From the NCBI RefSeq assembly GCF_000003855.2, contig NW_003101681.1, positions 1,264,786 to 1,328,785 on the forward strand: a stretch of DNA of 64,000 bases, in the 5' to 3' direction. A model generated the notes under the pieces. That model did not search any database, was not told the origin of the DNA, and saw only the letters and a list, made by a program, of their open reading frames with translations. Below are positions 51,165 through 61,749 of this stretch, piece by piece. The position numbers were made by a program, and so were the translations under genes. This DNA is from Blastomyces gilchristii SLH14081. Lineage: Eukaryota; Ascomycota; Eurotiomycetes; Onygenales; Ajellomycetaceae. Numbering within the stretch: position 1 is the stretch's first letter; the number at the start of each line of letters is the position of its first letter.

Positions 51165-52974
51165 ATGGAGACTAAGCCAATCGCACCTCTGCCTGTCCGG
51201 GACAAACAAACTCAAGGGAGTTCAGATTGCCAACAGGATATTGAAGCTAGGGGCCCGACAAATACCCAGACTGCTCGTCCCAACGGTGACAATAATGGCG
51301 CTCTAGAGGGAGATGTGGGTGTTGCTACGAAAAATGGTGAAGAGGAACCCGATACGCTTGAGGGAACAGCTGAGGTCACGGTTGCAAAGAAAAAGAAGAA
51401 GAGGAACAAGAAGTCAAGGGGGAAAAATAAGGCGAGCATCACCCTCTTGTCCTTAATGTGACTCTTCAATGAGTAATAATAACATGTCGTCTGATTTTTA
51501 TGGTGGATTTAGGGATCAGGATTCGAAGAATATGTTGCCGACGGCCCTATCACTGTTGCTGAATATGAAGAAAACAAAAATCGCTACGATAGGTGAGCAT
51601 GACTTCTAAATCACAGGGAGACACGCGTTCTCATGAGCTGACTTGAATGTCTTGTTTTTTTTTTATCAGATCCCTACCTGCCAAACAGTAAGCTACTGAA
51701 TGTCGATGTTGGGTTACGCTGCTTGTTCATGCTAACTCTCTCACAGGCGCCTTGAGACAGCGATACAGCGGTTCCAAGCAAAAAGGAGCATGGATTCAGA
51801 TCGCAGGAGCGTATTCACAAAGTACATGTCTTACGGAGGCGTAGACGTAGGGCCGAAAATGTTTGAAGGCAACGACCAACGCGATCTCATGGACAAAGAT
51901 GCTGAGGACATTCTGACTGCCACAGCGCAAGCCTCAGTCCCGGAAAACCGTGTTGGCTGGGCTGTGGATTTCGAAGCTGTTGCAAAAGGGTTCCTGTACG
52001 TTTAAGTCCAGATTTGCCAATTCCAACCTTCCATTTCATGCAATACCTCCTGACGTGCTCTCTCCAACAGGTCATCCGTCCTCCCTCTATATATTGGACT
52101 AGAAACCGAAGCACTCGTCGATATGGCCACCGGGACAATCAGAAACTTTCTAAATTACATTCTACTACATGATGTCTGCCCGGAGTATACCGAGAATATC
52201 CTGGCCGCACGTGCGGTCTGCGACACTGCAAAGGTGGAACTCTGGAAAGCCCAACAAACGAACTGCTGGGCCCCGGGACACTTTAATATGGCCTGTTCAA
52301 CCTTGTTTGGGGGGTACTTCTACGGTTTCTACACCGGAGGCCAGGAATGGAGCAACGAAGTTGGTGCAGAGGGCATGGAAGACAGTGTTGCGCGTAAAGT
52401 AGTGAAATTTGCCCTTGCGGGTGCGGGAAGCTACGAGCAGGCTGTTCGTTTCCGTGACCTGGCTAATTTCAATGAGCTAAAGGCTACCTGTGTGGATGAG
52501 AATGGGTTTGAAGTTACCGCCATCGCGCCTGTGGACGGTAATGTGCGGGATTTCTACAAGCAGCATGCTCCGGATCTCCAGCCTATTGGCAAACTTCGAG
52601 CGAAACCGTGGCGCAATCCTGGCTTATCGGAGGAGGATTTACCCCCCGGCCAAGTTTGTGGGACAGAGCCTTCTTCTCCTTCGGTGGCGGATGAGTACGA
52701 GTTCTTCGTAGATGAGAGCATGCTGCAGTTCTGTTTTGTGGGGATGAAGGTTGACACCACTGTATGGGAATTGAATTGTGGCTTGCACTACTTCGATAAT
52801 GTGATGGCCGTTTACTGCTCCTTTTACACCATCTTGCTGAATGAGAGTATGATTGGGTGGAAGGAACCGAGGGATCTTCGTGGTGATGATGAAGTATGGT
52901 ATAATCCAGGCGCTGCAAAAGGAGAGGATGATGGTGCAGCTGGAGCTTCGGAGGAGGTTGACGGGGATGATTAA
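51165..52974 (+). CDS. ARB1: Argonaute-binding protein Arb1 (ARC complex)
   Basis: Arb1-family protein. In fission yeast Arb1 partners Ago1 in the siRNA-chaperone ARC complex, inhibits slicing and supports RNAi-directed heterochromatin. Five exons join in phase: 51165-51431, 51513-51592, 51670-51687, 51747-51995 and 52071-52974, giving 505 residues. The N-terminus is acidic/polar, ending in a Lys/Arg-rich block (KKKKKRNKKSRGKNK). The family start GSGFEEYVADGPITVAEYEE follows. Other landmarks are YMSYGGVDVGPKMFEG, HFNMACSTLFGGYFYGFYTG and FVDESMLQFCFVGMKVDTTV. Exon 3 is 18 nt. Intron 1 has no in-phase GT donor and fits a GC-AG intron (51432-51512). A genome keeping Arb1 probably keeps nuclear RNAi. 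Confidence 0.9.
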
Positions 52975-53277
52975 GGAATGCAACCAAAAGGGCGCCGGAG
53001 GTTAGAGGTAAATGATGTCCAAAATCACAAAATTAGAAAGGAAAGACGAAAGAGAATCATATCGCGTTGGTGAACAATCGAACTATTCGTACTTCATAGA
53101 TCTTTTATCATTCTCCAACTATAAAATTAGTCGTAGCTCAGTGAGAGTGTTCATTGTTCGCCCATAAAGACAAGAACGACTATTCAGCGTTTTCCATCTG
53201 CAAACATTTCATCTCCCGTCAGAAGACACAGACATACCATCGGAGAGCGCAGTGTAATCCGTAGCCCAGTGTTGCTT
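52975..53277. other. short convergent 3' region (Arb1 / ZTA1)
   Basis: 303 nt between two stop codons, so the 3' UTRs probably overlap. No feature seen. Confidence 0.6.
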
Positions 53278-54645
53278 TCACGGCTTGAGGAGGAGCTTCC
53301 CAGTAGTCTTTCGACCCTCGAGGTCCTATCATCAAAACTATCAGTCAAAAAGATCTTCGTAAAAGTATAGCAAGTAACCAAGTTAGCAAAGAACGGCCTT
53401 TACGAGACTTACAATGTGAGCCTGCGCAACTTCTTCCAGTGGATAAACCTTGTGGATCCTAACTTTCAGTTGACCGGACTTCAGCAGACCAAATAGTTCT
53501 TCCGTATAGTGGTCAAATTCAGCCTGCGTGTAGATGTATGGGAAAACAGTTGGACGGAGAACTTTGATATTCTTCGACGCCAGCAGCCTAAATATATATC
53601 GTCTTTCAGCATGCAACATACACACACGCACACAACCAGACGAAGAAAAAGAGGCGATAGTAAAACGGGAGAACACTCACTGGATCTGCAACGGCGGTAC
53701 GGGCCCGCTGGCATTCCCAAAATAAACCACCGTCCCTTTTCTCTTCGCAACCTTCAAACTTCCCTCCCACGTATCCTTCCCCACGGAATCGAACACGGCA
53801 TCCACACCCTCCCCTCCCGTCACCTCCATCACCTTCTCCGTCCAATTCGCTCCCTGCGCACTCCTATAATCAATAACCACATCTGCTCCAAGCCCCTCCA
53901 CCAGCTCCACCTTCTCCGGACCCCCAGCCGTCGCAATTACTTTCGCCCCAGCCAACTTGACCAATTGCGTCATAAGGAAACCCGCCCCGCCCGCCGCCGC
54001 ATGGATCAAAATCCAATCCCCCCTCTTGACCGGATACGCCTCTTTCACAAACGTGAGGGTGGTAAGCCCACTTAGGAACCCCGCGAGGATAACCTCATCC
54101 GATAAACCCTCCGGTACGCGCGCAATGGTCGCCTCAGTTGGGACGGCCGTGTACTCCGCATAGCCGCAATTTTTCATCCAGACCACGCGCTCGCCCACGG
54201 CAAAATTCTTCGGGTTAGGGCCCGGGCCGACGGCGACAATGGTGCCGACGCCCTCACGGCCTAGGATCTCTGGTTTCGGGGCTTTGTAGAGCCCTGTGCG
54301 GAAGTAGGTGTCGATGAAGTTTAGGCCTGAGAGGTTGTTTTTGATCAGCACCTCGCCTTCCTTCGGGGTGGGGACGGGGAGGTCGGTTTTGTATTCGAGA
54401 ACTTCGGGCCCGCCGATTTTGGACACTAGGACGCCCTTTTGGGTTGTTGGGATGGACGGTGCTGTGGTAGCCATGGTGCGGATGTGATACTGGGATATCA
54501 ATGGCGTGTGTTGCTGAGGAGGGCGGGTGCGGGGTTGGAGTTGTTGGCCAAGTACGGAACCCGCGACGGCTTGAAAATTGCGGGATGGGTTCAATTGTGT
54601 TTTTAATGCAGAGAGTCGGGCAACAGTCGGCACGCTTCGCATCAT
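53278..54645 (-). CDS. ZTA1: Zeta-crystallin-like NADPH:quinone oxidoreductase (ZTA1)
   Basis: Zinc-free medium-chain dehydrogenase of the quinone oxidoreductase/zeta-crystallin family, reducing quinones with NADPH. Three exons join in phase: 53681-54645, 53413-53587 and 53278-53325, giving 395 residues. Motifs: GEVLIKNNLSGLNFIDTYFR, ILGREGVGTIVAVGPG, the Rossmann site LIHAAAGGAGFLMTQLVKLA, VDAVFDSVGKDTWEGSL and FGNASGPVPPLQIQLLASK. The catalytic-zinc cysteines of alcohol dehydrogenases are absent, as expected. The last exon supplies DLEGRKTTGKLLLKP, the standard family ending. Residues 1-57 form an Arg/Gln-rich mitochondrial-type extension. A second Met at residue 58 (MATTAPSIPTTQKG) could start a cytosolic form. 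Confidence 0.95.
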
Positions 54646-56651
54646 TTGGATGACTACTGCGTTAGTAAATAAATTAAGGTATTATTTTCTGTTTCAGTTT
54701 CTGTAACTGACGTAAAGGCGATATTTATACTTTTATGAGCAACTTTCCAAGACTTTTCACACTTTTCCTGCGCAGGCTCAATTGACTACAAACCCACACA
54801 AGATATTCTGCTAACTACCAATCCATTCGCCAGAAAAGAAAATGAATACCAACTTAGGCTCCCCTTCGTCTCTCGCGTTGAATTTGTAAACACGCAGAAT
54901 TAACTACGACGCCCTTGCGGAGATCACTGCCGGCAGCCGGCTAACGGTGGAGGGTGCCAAGAGTGGATAGCCGACTTAGTCATCTGCCGATGTCACACCT
55001 CAAAGGCTGAACTTGCTTCAATCGCTTTACACACAACTATCCAGAGGGTTATGATGTTATGACTGCAGTGGAATAGTCTATTGGCCAGTAACTGACGACT
55101 GTCTCCTTTTCACCACTGAGCAACTCCTCAGTACAGAATGTGTGTTTATTGCTGACTGGGAACACATTTAGACCCCTCTCCAGAGCGACGAACAGCAAGT
55201 TTTGCTCACGCTTTTCTATTTTTCCCTAGGCGGATACTTTCATGGCTTACATCCCCAGTCTTAGTTTCAGGAGGTGATTCGAGGTTGAAGGGATTCAACC
55301 TGATCCGGACTGAATAACCTGGTTTTTGTTAGGGCCTACTTTTTGTGGCCCCTTTCCTCCATTTCCCCATCCTGATGACGCGGATGTTGGTTCCTTGGAT
55401 ATTATACACACGTCCAGTTAATTTCAAACGTTTCCAGATATTACTATTCTCAGCGAACCCGACTCGAGAGGTTTGATGTTTCATCGATCAAGTCTTCCTA
55501 AGCTTCCTAATCGGAAACTTTTCTTCCATTCTGTCCGGCCTATCCATTTCCAAGATTGACTATGTGCGTACGTTGCATGACGCCTTATTGTTTGCGCAAC
55601 TACCAGTTGTATAGTTGTATAGTTTCCCTGCCGCTATTGAAAGGCATGAGACTCTTCAAAAACTTGCAACGCGGCAGGGGATAAAATCTGTTCTCCCTTA
55701 TTCTTTGTTCCCATTTTTGAAAATCGAAACGCGGTTGTACTATTATCAGCGTGGTATCTCAAATCTATATCTGATGCGGGACCCTTTAAATGGATAATTG
55801 CGTGTTTCCCCTCTCTGGTTCCACGTCTGGTTCCGAAAAGATTGTCGTGTGTGAGACGGATATCAAATATCCTTCCACCTGAATCAAATGTGTTTGCCCA
55901 GAGGGATGGATGGGATGGATGCCAGCGGTGCATTTAACACACCTTCTGATTGAAGAGATATGGCGGTGATTTCCAAACACGCAGACACAAAATGCCATGC
56001 GCTAGAAAATCCGCCTCACTCCTCTTTCATTCTTTCCATTGTGCATTGTATAAGACAATCTAATTGTCGGGTTTATTGGTTCGCCGGATTAATATGATCA
56101 ATTCTTCCCCGTCTCCCGCCTCCCCCCTCCCCGGCCCGTATCCGATTCCGGAGTCCAGTAATGTTCTCCAGAAAATAGAAATCCGTGACACAGCAGTTTC
56201 GAACAGCACCATACTTTCTTCTACCAATCTACATCCAACTAGCCCTTATCTATGAAATATCGTCTCATCTGTGGGGACCTTGCTATCCATTCGAGAGTAG
56301 GGCAATGAAAAGCGCCAAACTGTGTCTTCCTCTGGAAGTGCGTTGATAATACATCGATCATTGATGGTGGATAATGCTCACTCCCACGCTTCTGAAATTG
56401 GGTAAGGAATATGTGATTTTCTTCTGCGCGCCCTGTAGTGTTCGTTTCTTTCTACTATCCGTGTTCGGCTGCTCGATTTCTCCTATCCATCAGCCGGCCG
56501 GTTGCAAAATTCCCAAAACACCATGTAGATCTGTTTGCTATTCCCCCCCACCACACCCACCCCCCCCCCAGTTTTAAAAAAGTGCTTTGTATTAGAGATA
56601 TAACTAGAAAGGAATCGAAGAATTACTTTTTATTTGATTCTAATCATGACC
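54646..56651. other. gene-poor stretch upstream of ZTA1 to the gap
   Basis: About 2 kb of mid-GC sequence. I see no exon that I can support on either strand and no clear repeat. Ends at an assembly gap. Confidence 0.6.
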
Positions 56652-56751
56652 NNNNNNNNNNNNNNNNNNNNNNNNNNNNNNNNNNNNNNNNNNNNNNNNN
56701 NNNNNNNNNNNNNNNNNNNNNNNNNNNNNNNNNNNNNNNNNNNNNNNNNNN
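56652..56751. other. assembly gap (100 N)
   Basis: Exactly 100 N, the usual placeholder for a gap of unknown length. Order and distance of what follows relative to the gene block therefore depend on scaffolding. Confidence 0.99.
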
Positions 56752-57599
56752 CACGCCCCTCATTTTAGAACTCGCGATATCGATTTGTCTGTCAACGCTT
56801 TTCCCCCGATGAGTCGTACTCTAGCAGCGGTTTTGCCGATAATGCAATCCACTGCTCGACATGCACCTTCGACCTGATACATATTAGCGTCGACCTGCGC
56901 ATCAGAACGCTGTCAACCTATAGCTCGACAACAGCGGGTCGACTTGACCAGGTTCTCATCCCCTCCTCCGCGGGTAGACAAAGCACCGAAAACCGTAGGC
57001 AATCACGCATGTAGGAGTGTCCCCCCCCCCCCCCCCCCCCCCCCCCTTCCCCCTTCCCCCTTCCCCCTTCCCCCTTCCCCCTTGCCCTTTTGTGTCTTTC
57101 CTTGCTTTCTAGACAGTTACCCACCGCGCGTTGGGCATTGTTATTTTGACAATGAGCAAAGAATATCCATAATTCCGAATCCACAAGCTTATCTCCCGCC
57201 TTTACTCATGTATATTCGATCAAATTCTTCGGTCCTTCTCTCCTCATATAAACTCCTATAACATTATGCATACCTTAGTGCTAGTCCTTGCTAGCCGCTG
57301 GGGAAAACTACAAAGGAAATATATGTATGTGGGTTAGATGCGGGTTCAAAGAAGGGGGATGGAGAAGGGTCAAAGGAAGTTGGTTCTGCCGTTATGCATC
57401 AACTTTTTTTGAAGGGTTGGTGAGTGCGAGTGTGCCATACTGTCGGGAAATAAGAGGTCATACACTAATGAACGCCACCAACATCATATTACTACTATTT
57501 TTCTTATCATCAGCTTACTACAAAAGTCGTCTAATAGTTACTTGCTAATGCTAGCTCTCTTGGCTCACACATTTGTTTTACTATAAATAGCTCTATCTT
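56752..57599. other. transition zone between gap and AT-rich tract
   Basis: About 850 nt, no exon. It holds the poly-C/(CCCCCTT)n tract. Composition changes from mixed to strongly AT-rich at about 57.55 kb. Confidence 0.7.
57021..57084. repeat. poly-C and (CCCCCTT)n tract
   Basis: 26 consecutive C followed by about five copies of TTCCCCC. The unit is C-rich but is not the fungal telomere repeat (CCCTAA). Confidence 0.95.
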
Positions 57600-57718
57600 T
57601 TGTATGGAATTAGATATAATAGATAGTGTACAGATAATATAAGAAGCAGATCTTGATACACATAAGATTCATATGTTTCTGACATATTCATCTGAGATAT
57701 CATTCTGACAGTTATGAG

Positions 57719-57984
57719 CCCGGTAAGCAGCATCTGAATAGAAGCGTGATACACTGATCTCAATCCTCATTTGAATAGATAACTATCATTCAAACTGAGA
57801 TGATTGATCCTCACTTGTATACATTCCGAACTACTCAACTATTATACATCAAATCCTGGCAAGCAGTATCTGAATAGAAGCACGACACTGACCTCAATTC
57901 TCATTCAAATAGGTAACTATCATTTGAACTGAGATGATTAAATCTCACTCATATACATTCTGAAATACTTAACTGTTATGCACC
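57719..57984. repeat. direct duplication, two about 130-bp units
   Basis: Unit A (57719-57850) and unit B (about 57855-57984) share order and most bases: GCAAGCAGTATCTGAATAGA-like start, an AACTATCATT-type core, ACTGAGATGATT, then TATACATTC. They differ mainly by C/T and G/A transitions. Confidence 0.9.
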
Positions 57985-58644
57985 TTGAATTTCAATCATA
58001 TCTATTATTCAAAATACTTGAACTGATTTCTCAATTTATTCAATATAAGCTGATATAACAGATAAGATAATAACTAGTGTAACTATTCACTTTAGTGTTT
58101 CTAAAGATTGAAAACTTTGATATAGATATATGTTAAAATATGTAAAGAATAAGAAGATATTAAACTTTATCAATCTTGATAAATCTGATATCTTTTCTGA
58201 ACTAGAAAAATCTCTGAAATATAAGTATTCAGAAGAAGTTATCACAGAGATTAAAATAGTATATAATATTAAAATCACTGCATGAAAAATCAAATATATA
58301 AAATATAAGAAGATGAATAAAAGCATGATAAAAATATAAGATATTATATAAAAAACAGTGAATGTTACAGAGTTATAACACATATACAGTAAGAATAATA
58401 ATATAAAAGAGATTATTTATTTATCAAAAAATTGACTCTCTCTTACAACTATAAATTATTAGAATAATATGAGAACTTAATATTATAATCTCTGCAAAAT
58501 ACTGAAAAATAAAGATATAAAGAAATGATTAAATGACTAATTTTTTATTAAAAATAATATTAAAGAAATAAATATAGCTGAACAGTTTAATTTGAAAAAA
58601 GACTTTTTAAATATAAATTTAATTATTGATGTAAATTATATACA

Positions 58645-59164
58645 AGCTTGAGTAGACTGACTGCTGAGATTATAAATTTCACATTTAATCTCATTTGATC
58701 TGATCTTATACATTTCTTAGCATGAATTCTGCTGAGACTAGTCATTAAAAAAACATGCAAAGTGACTATATATGAGATCTTAAAATGAAATCATGACTTG
58801 AATAAAATGAGAAAGTAGTTTTATTTGATCTCATTTAGTCTCATTCTTGACATAAAGTTACTATTTTTAGATATTTTAAGGTTTTTTTTAGACTATTTTT
58901 AATTTTTTAAGAAGTAACACTTTTTGATAATACTTAAATAAGATTTAAAGTCATTTAAAGCAATAAAAATAATTTAAATTGAGAAGTGAAAATCATGATC
59001 TCATTTGAAAAATATAATAAGAGTAGACAGTAAGTTTCACTGAGACAGTATGAGACTACCATCTAATGTTAAAACCATGTAATGGAATCAGTCAAATTGA
59101 TAATGAAACTATTAAAAAATCTAGTTCTGATCTCAGACACGCACACAGTCAGTTTAAGCTTGAG
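58645..59164. mobile_element. non-autonomous TIR element, copy 1 (hAT-like, 8-bp TSD)
   Basis: The element spans 58653-59156 (504 bp). Its left end is TAGACTGACTG and its right end CAGTCAGTTTA, an imperfect inverted repeat (one mismatch). It is flanked by identical 8-bp direct repeats AGCTTGAG at 58645-58652 and 59157-59164, a target-site duplication. No open frame. The 8-bp duplication fits hAT-type transposition, but I see no transposase, so family is inference. A second copy lies 1.25 kb downstream in the same orientation. Confidence 0.82.
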
Positions 59165-59895
59165 TTAAAAATATTTAATATAATAAAAATATTATATCTT
59201 TGATAAAGTTAAAAACTTTAAGAAATAATATAGAGAAATAAGTATTTTTAATAAAAAACTTCAGTAATTCTTAATATTAATAACATTTTAAAACTGTATC
59301 TGCAGAGTCTGTTACTAATATACTCAGTATTATTATTTTAATTTTTCAGAAAAGTTATCTGAATAAAAGAAAAATAGAGAGAAGAAAACTCAGATTAATT
59401 AAGTTTTTAATAAAGATAATATAATAGAGTAGTTAATTGTATTATCAAGATCTATCTATTATACAGTCTTTTATATATAATAGATATTTATTAAGTGATT
59501 AATGAATATCTCACTTATATGAAAGTAGTTAGTCTGTAGAAAGAGAATTTAACACTTCTCTTAACTACTACTTTACTGAGTAGATATTTGCAACTCAGCA
59601 GAGCAGTTCTATAACTAGAGAAGAAATATTACATATAAAATAGTAGTGAGCTTTTATAAGAATAGATATTTACAGGTGATTATTCAGATATTTACAGCTT
59701 AATATAATATGTACTGATAGCTACTAGAAGTATTCACAGTAGAAAGATAAATATAGAGATTAAATATATAATAGTATTCAAGATAAGTTATGAATAGTAT
59801 TTACAAACTTCAGTCTATATAGTTATGTATAGTCAAGACCTACTAACTCTATTAATTATACAAGAGATAGAAATAGAGATAAAGAATTTATAAGA
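59165..59895. other. AT-rich spacer between the two TIR elements
   Basis: About 730 nt with recurring GATATTTACA/TATTTACAG-type words (59585, 59666, 59688, 59800 regions). No coding frame or clear element ends. Confidence 0.5.
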
Positions 59896-60417
59896 AGTGA
59901 GATTAGACTGACTGTCAGAATCATGAATTTTATATTTAGTCTCATTTAATCTAGTTTTATACATTTCTTAGCATGAGTCTCACTGAGACTAATCATTAAA
60001 AAAACATGCAAAGTGACTATTCATCAGATCTCAAAATGAGATCATGACTTAGAAAAAATAAGAAAGTAATTACATTTGATCTCATTTAGTATTATTCTTG
60101 ATATAAAGTTACTATTTTTAAACATTTTAAGGTTTTTTTTAGACTATTTTTAATTTTTTAAAAAGTAACACTTTTTGATAATACTCAAATGAGATTTAAA
60201 GTTATTTAAAGTAATAAAAAGAATTTAAATTCAGAAGTAGAAATCATAATCTTATTTAAAAAATATAATAAGAGCAGACAGTAAGTCTTACTAAAACAGT
60301 ATGAAACTACTATCTAATCTTAAAATTATGTAATGAGATCAGTTTAATTGATAATAAGATTATCAAATATTCTGATTCTGATCTCAGATATGATTACATA
60401 GTCAGTCTAAGTAAGAT
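59896..60417. mobile_element. non-autonomous TIR element, copy 2 (hAT-like, 8-bp TSD)
   Basis: The element spans 59904-60409 (506 bp), collinear with copy 1. Ends are TAGACTGACTG and TAGTCAGTCTA. Flanks are AGTGAGAT (59896-59903) and AGTAAGAT (60410-60417), an 8-bp duplication with one G/A difference. The two copies share the interior words ACATTTCTTAGCATGA, AAAAAACATGCAAAGTGACT and AAGTAACACTTTTTGATAAT and differ mostly by transitions. Confidence 0.82.
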
Positions 60418-60636
60418 TTTTTACATACTTTTTCCTCTCTAAAACTTCATCTGTAAAGCCTTTCACTGAGTGATTTCATAGAATCAGACTCAGTACTGTA
60501 GTGATACTTACTAAAAACTCTTCACATCTATAAAAATCTCAGTGAGGAAAAAATTCCTTATTATTATAAAGAGAAAAGAGTCTGTTACTCAGTTTCTTAT
60601 TCTATAAGATTATTTATAATCTGTAAATCTTTCTCT

Positions 60637-60830
60637 GACTGTTATATAGATTTATCTCATATCTTTTATATAGAAGAGTTTCAGTTGACTCTTAATCATT
60701 TTCATAATATTCTTATATAATTATTATACAGATTTATTTCACATCTTTCAATCTGAAGAATTTCAGTTAATCTTTAATTATTTCTCTATAAGATTTTTGT
60801 ATGACTGTTACACAGATTTATCTCACAGGT
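60637..60830. repeat. degenerate tandem repeat, period about 83 bp
   Basis: Three starts of the unit near 60637, 60720 and 60803 share a TTATACAGATTTATCTCA-like opening, with GAGTTTCAGTT.A and a TTAATCATTT-like end. The copies are strongly diverged. Confidence 0.65.
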
Positions 60831-60959
60831 GAATTACTTTCTATAAGATTATTATCATTAAAAAGAAGTATTTATAAGCTAATCTTTCACTTATTCTTAT
60901 AAATCATCATTCTTTGACACTGTAAAGTTATAAGGAATTTTTCATTCTTTTATCAACTC

Positions 60960-61290
60960 TGTAGAATTGTAGAATTAAGATGTCTGTGATCTGCAATCAC
61001 TCTTTGTAATTATATAGAAAGATTCAGATCTGTGATTTATAATCACTCTTTATTTACTAGAGTGATCTGACTATTTTATAAAATCACTTATTATAATAAG
61101 CTATGTCTGATTATAAGACTATTTCATTACACTTCATAGATTTCTATTCTTTTATCTGAAAGCTCTGATTCTCAGTCACTGATTCTCAGCTGAAGAACTT
61201 ACAGAGTTTCTATTCTTTCACTCTGAAGCTTCTATTCTTTCACTTCAAAGCTTTATCTTATATATGTATAAATATTCACTTTAATCACTG
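60960..61290. repeat. short degenerate repeats
   Basis: Words such as ATCTGTGATTTATAATCACTC / ATCTGCAATCACTCTTTG and TTCTATTCTTTCACT recur every 40-60 nt. No coding potential seen. Confidence 0.5.
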
Positions 61291-61749
61291 ATTCTCACAC
61301 TTTCTCTTTTATTTTTCTTCTCTAATGTTTTTCACTTTTATTATATAAGATCTATATATTAATACTGATCTATTCAGTGTAAACCTCTTACACTTGAAAA
61401 ACATTTATTGTCTTCTCATTAGAAACAATTATTTATTAAAAAGAGATATTCAAACACATAACAATATATAAGAAATAAGAAAACAAATAATCACAGACTA
61501 GTTAAGCAGACACTGAGTCTCTGTTAAATAGATAAAAGCTTACTTATCAGTCACTCTGACTCTGTAACAAGATCTTATAAAGAGAATGTAAGTAAAAGAT
61601 CTGAGAGTTCTGATATCTTAGATGTATAAAATATTCATATAATTACATTTCTTCTAATACTAAAGAATCTAATTCTGAAGAACTCTCAAATACAGATATC
61701 ACACATTTAATAAATGATATAGCTATGTCTACTGATGATATGAAGAAAT

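Larger units (their letters stand above)
57600..61740. other. very AT-rich, repeat-derived tract
   Basis: Roughly 75-80% A+T by eye, nearly no CpG and very few GG or CC steps, while CA, TG, GA and TC steps are common. No intact gene. It contains the 130-bp duplication, two TIR elements, degenerate tandem repeats and short coding-like remnants (for example 58130-58341 on the plus strand). Confidence 0.85.

Noticed and set aside
57021..57084. Telomere or subtelomere repeat
   Set aside because: The unit is TTCCCCC, not TTAGGG/CCCTAA, and the array is only about 60 nt.
58087..58383. Hydrophobic 98-residue minus-strand frame
   Set aside because: AT-rich DNA yields Ile/Phe/Leu-rich frames by chance. 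The plus strand reads more protein-like and no family is recognisable.
58645..60417. The paired repeats as LTRs of one retrotransposon
   Set aside because: Ends are inverted repeats rather than TG...CA, each copy has its own 8-bp duplication, and the 750-nt interior has no gag/pol.
60637..60830. CRISPR-like array
   Set aside because: Repeats are degenerate, without constant spacing of unique spacers, and the genome is eukaryotic.
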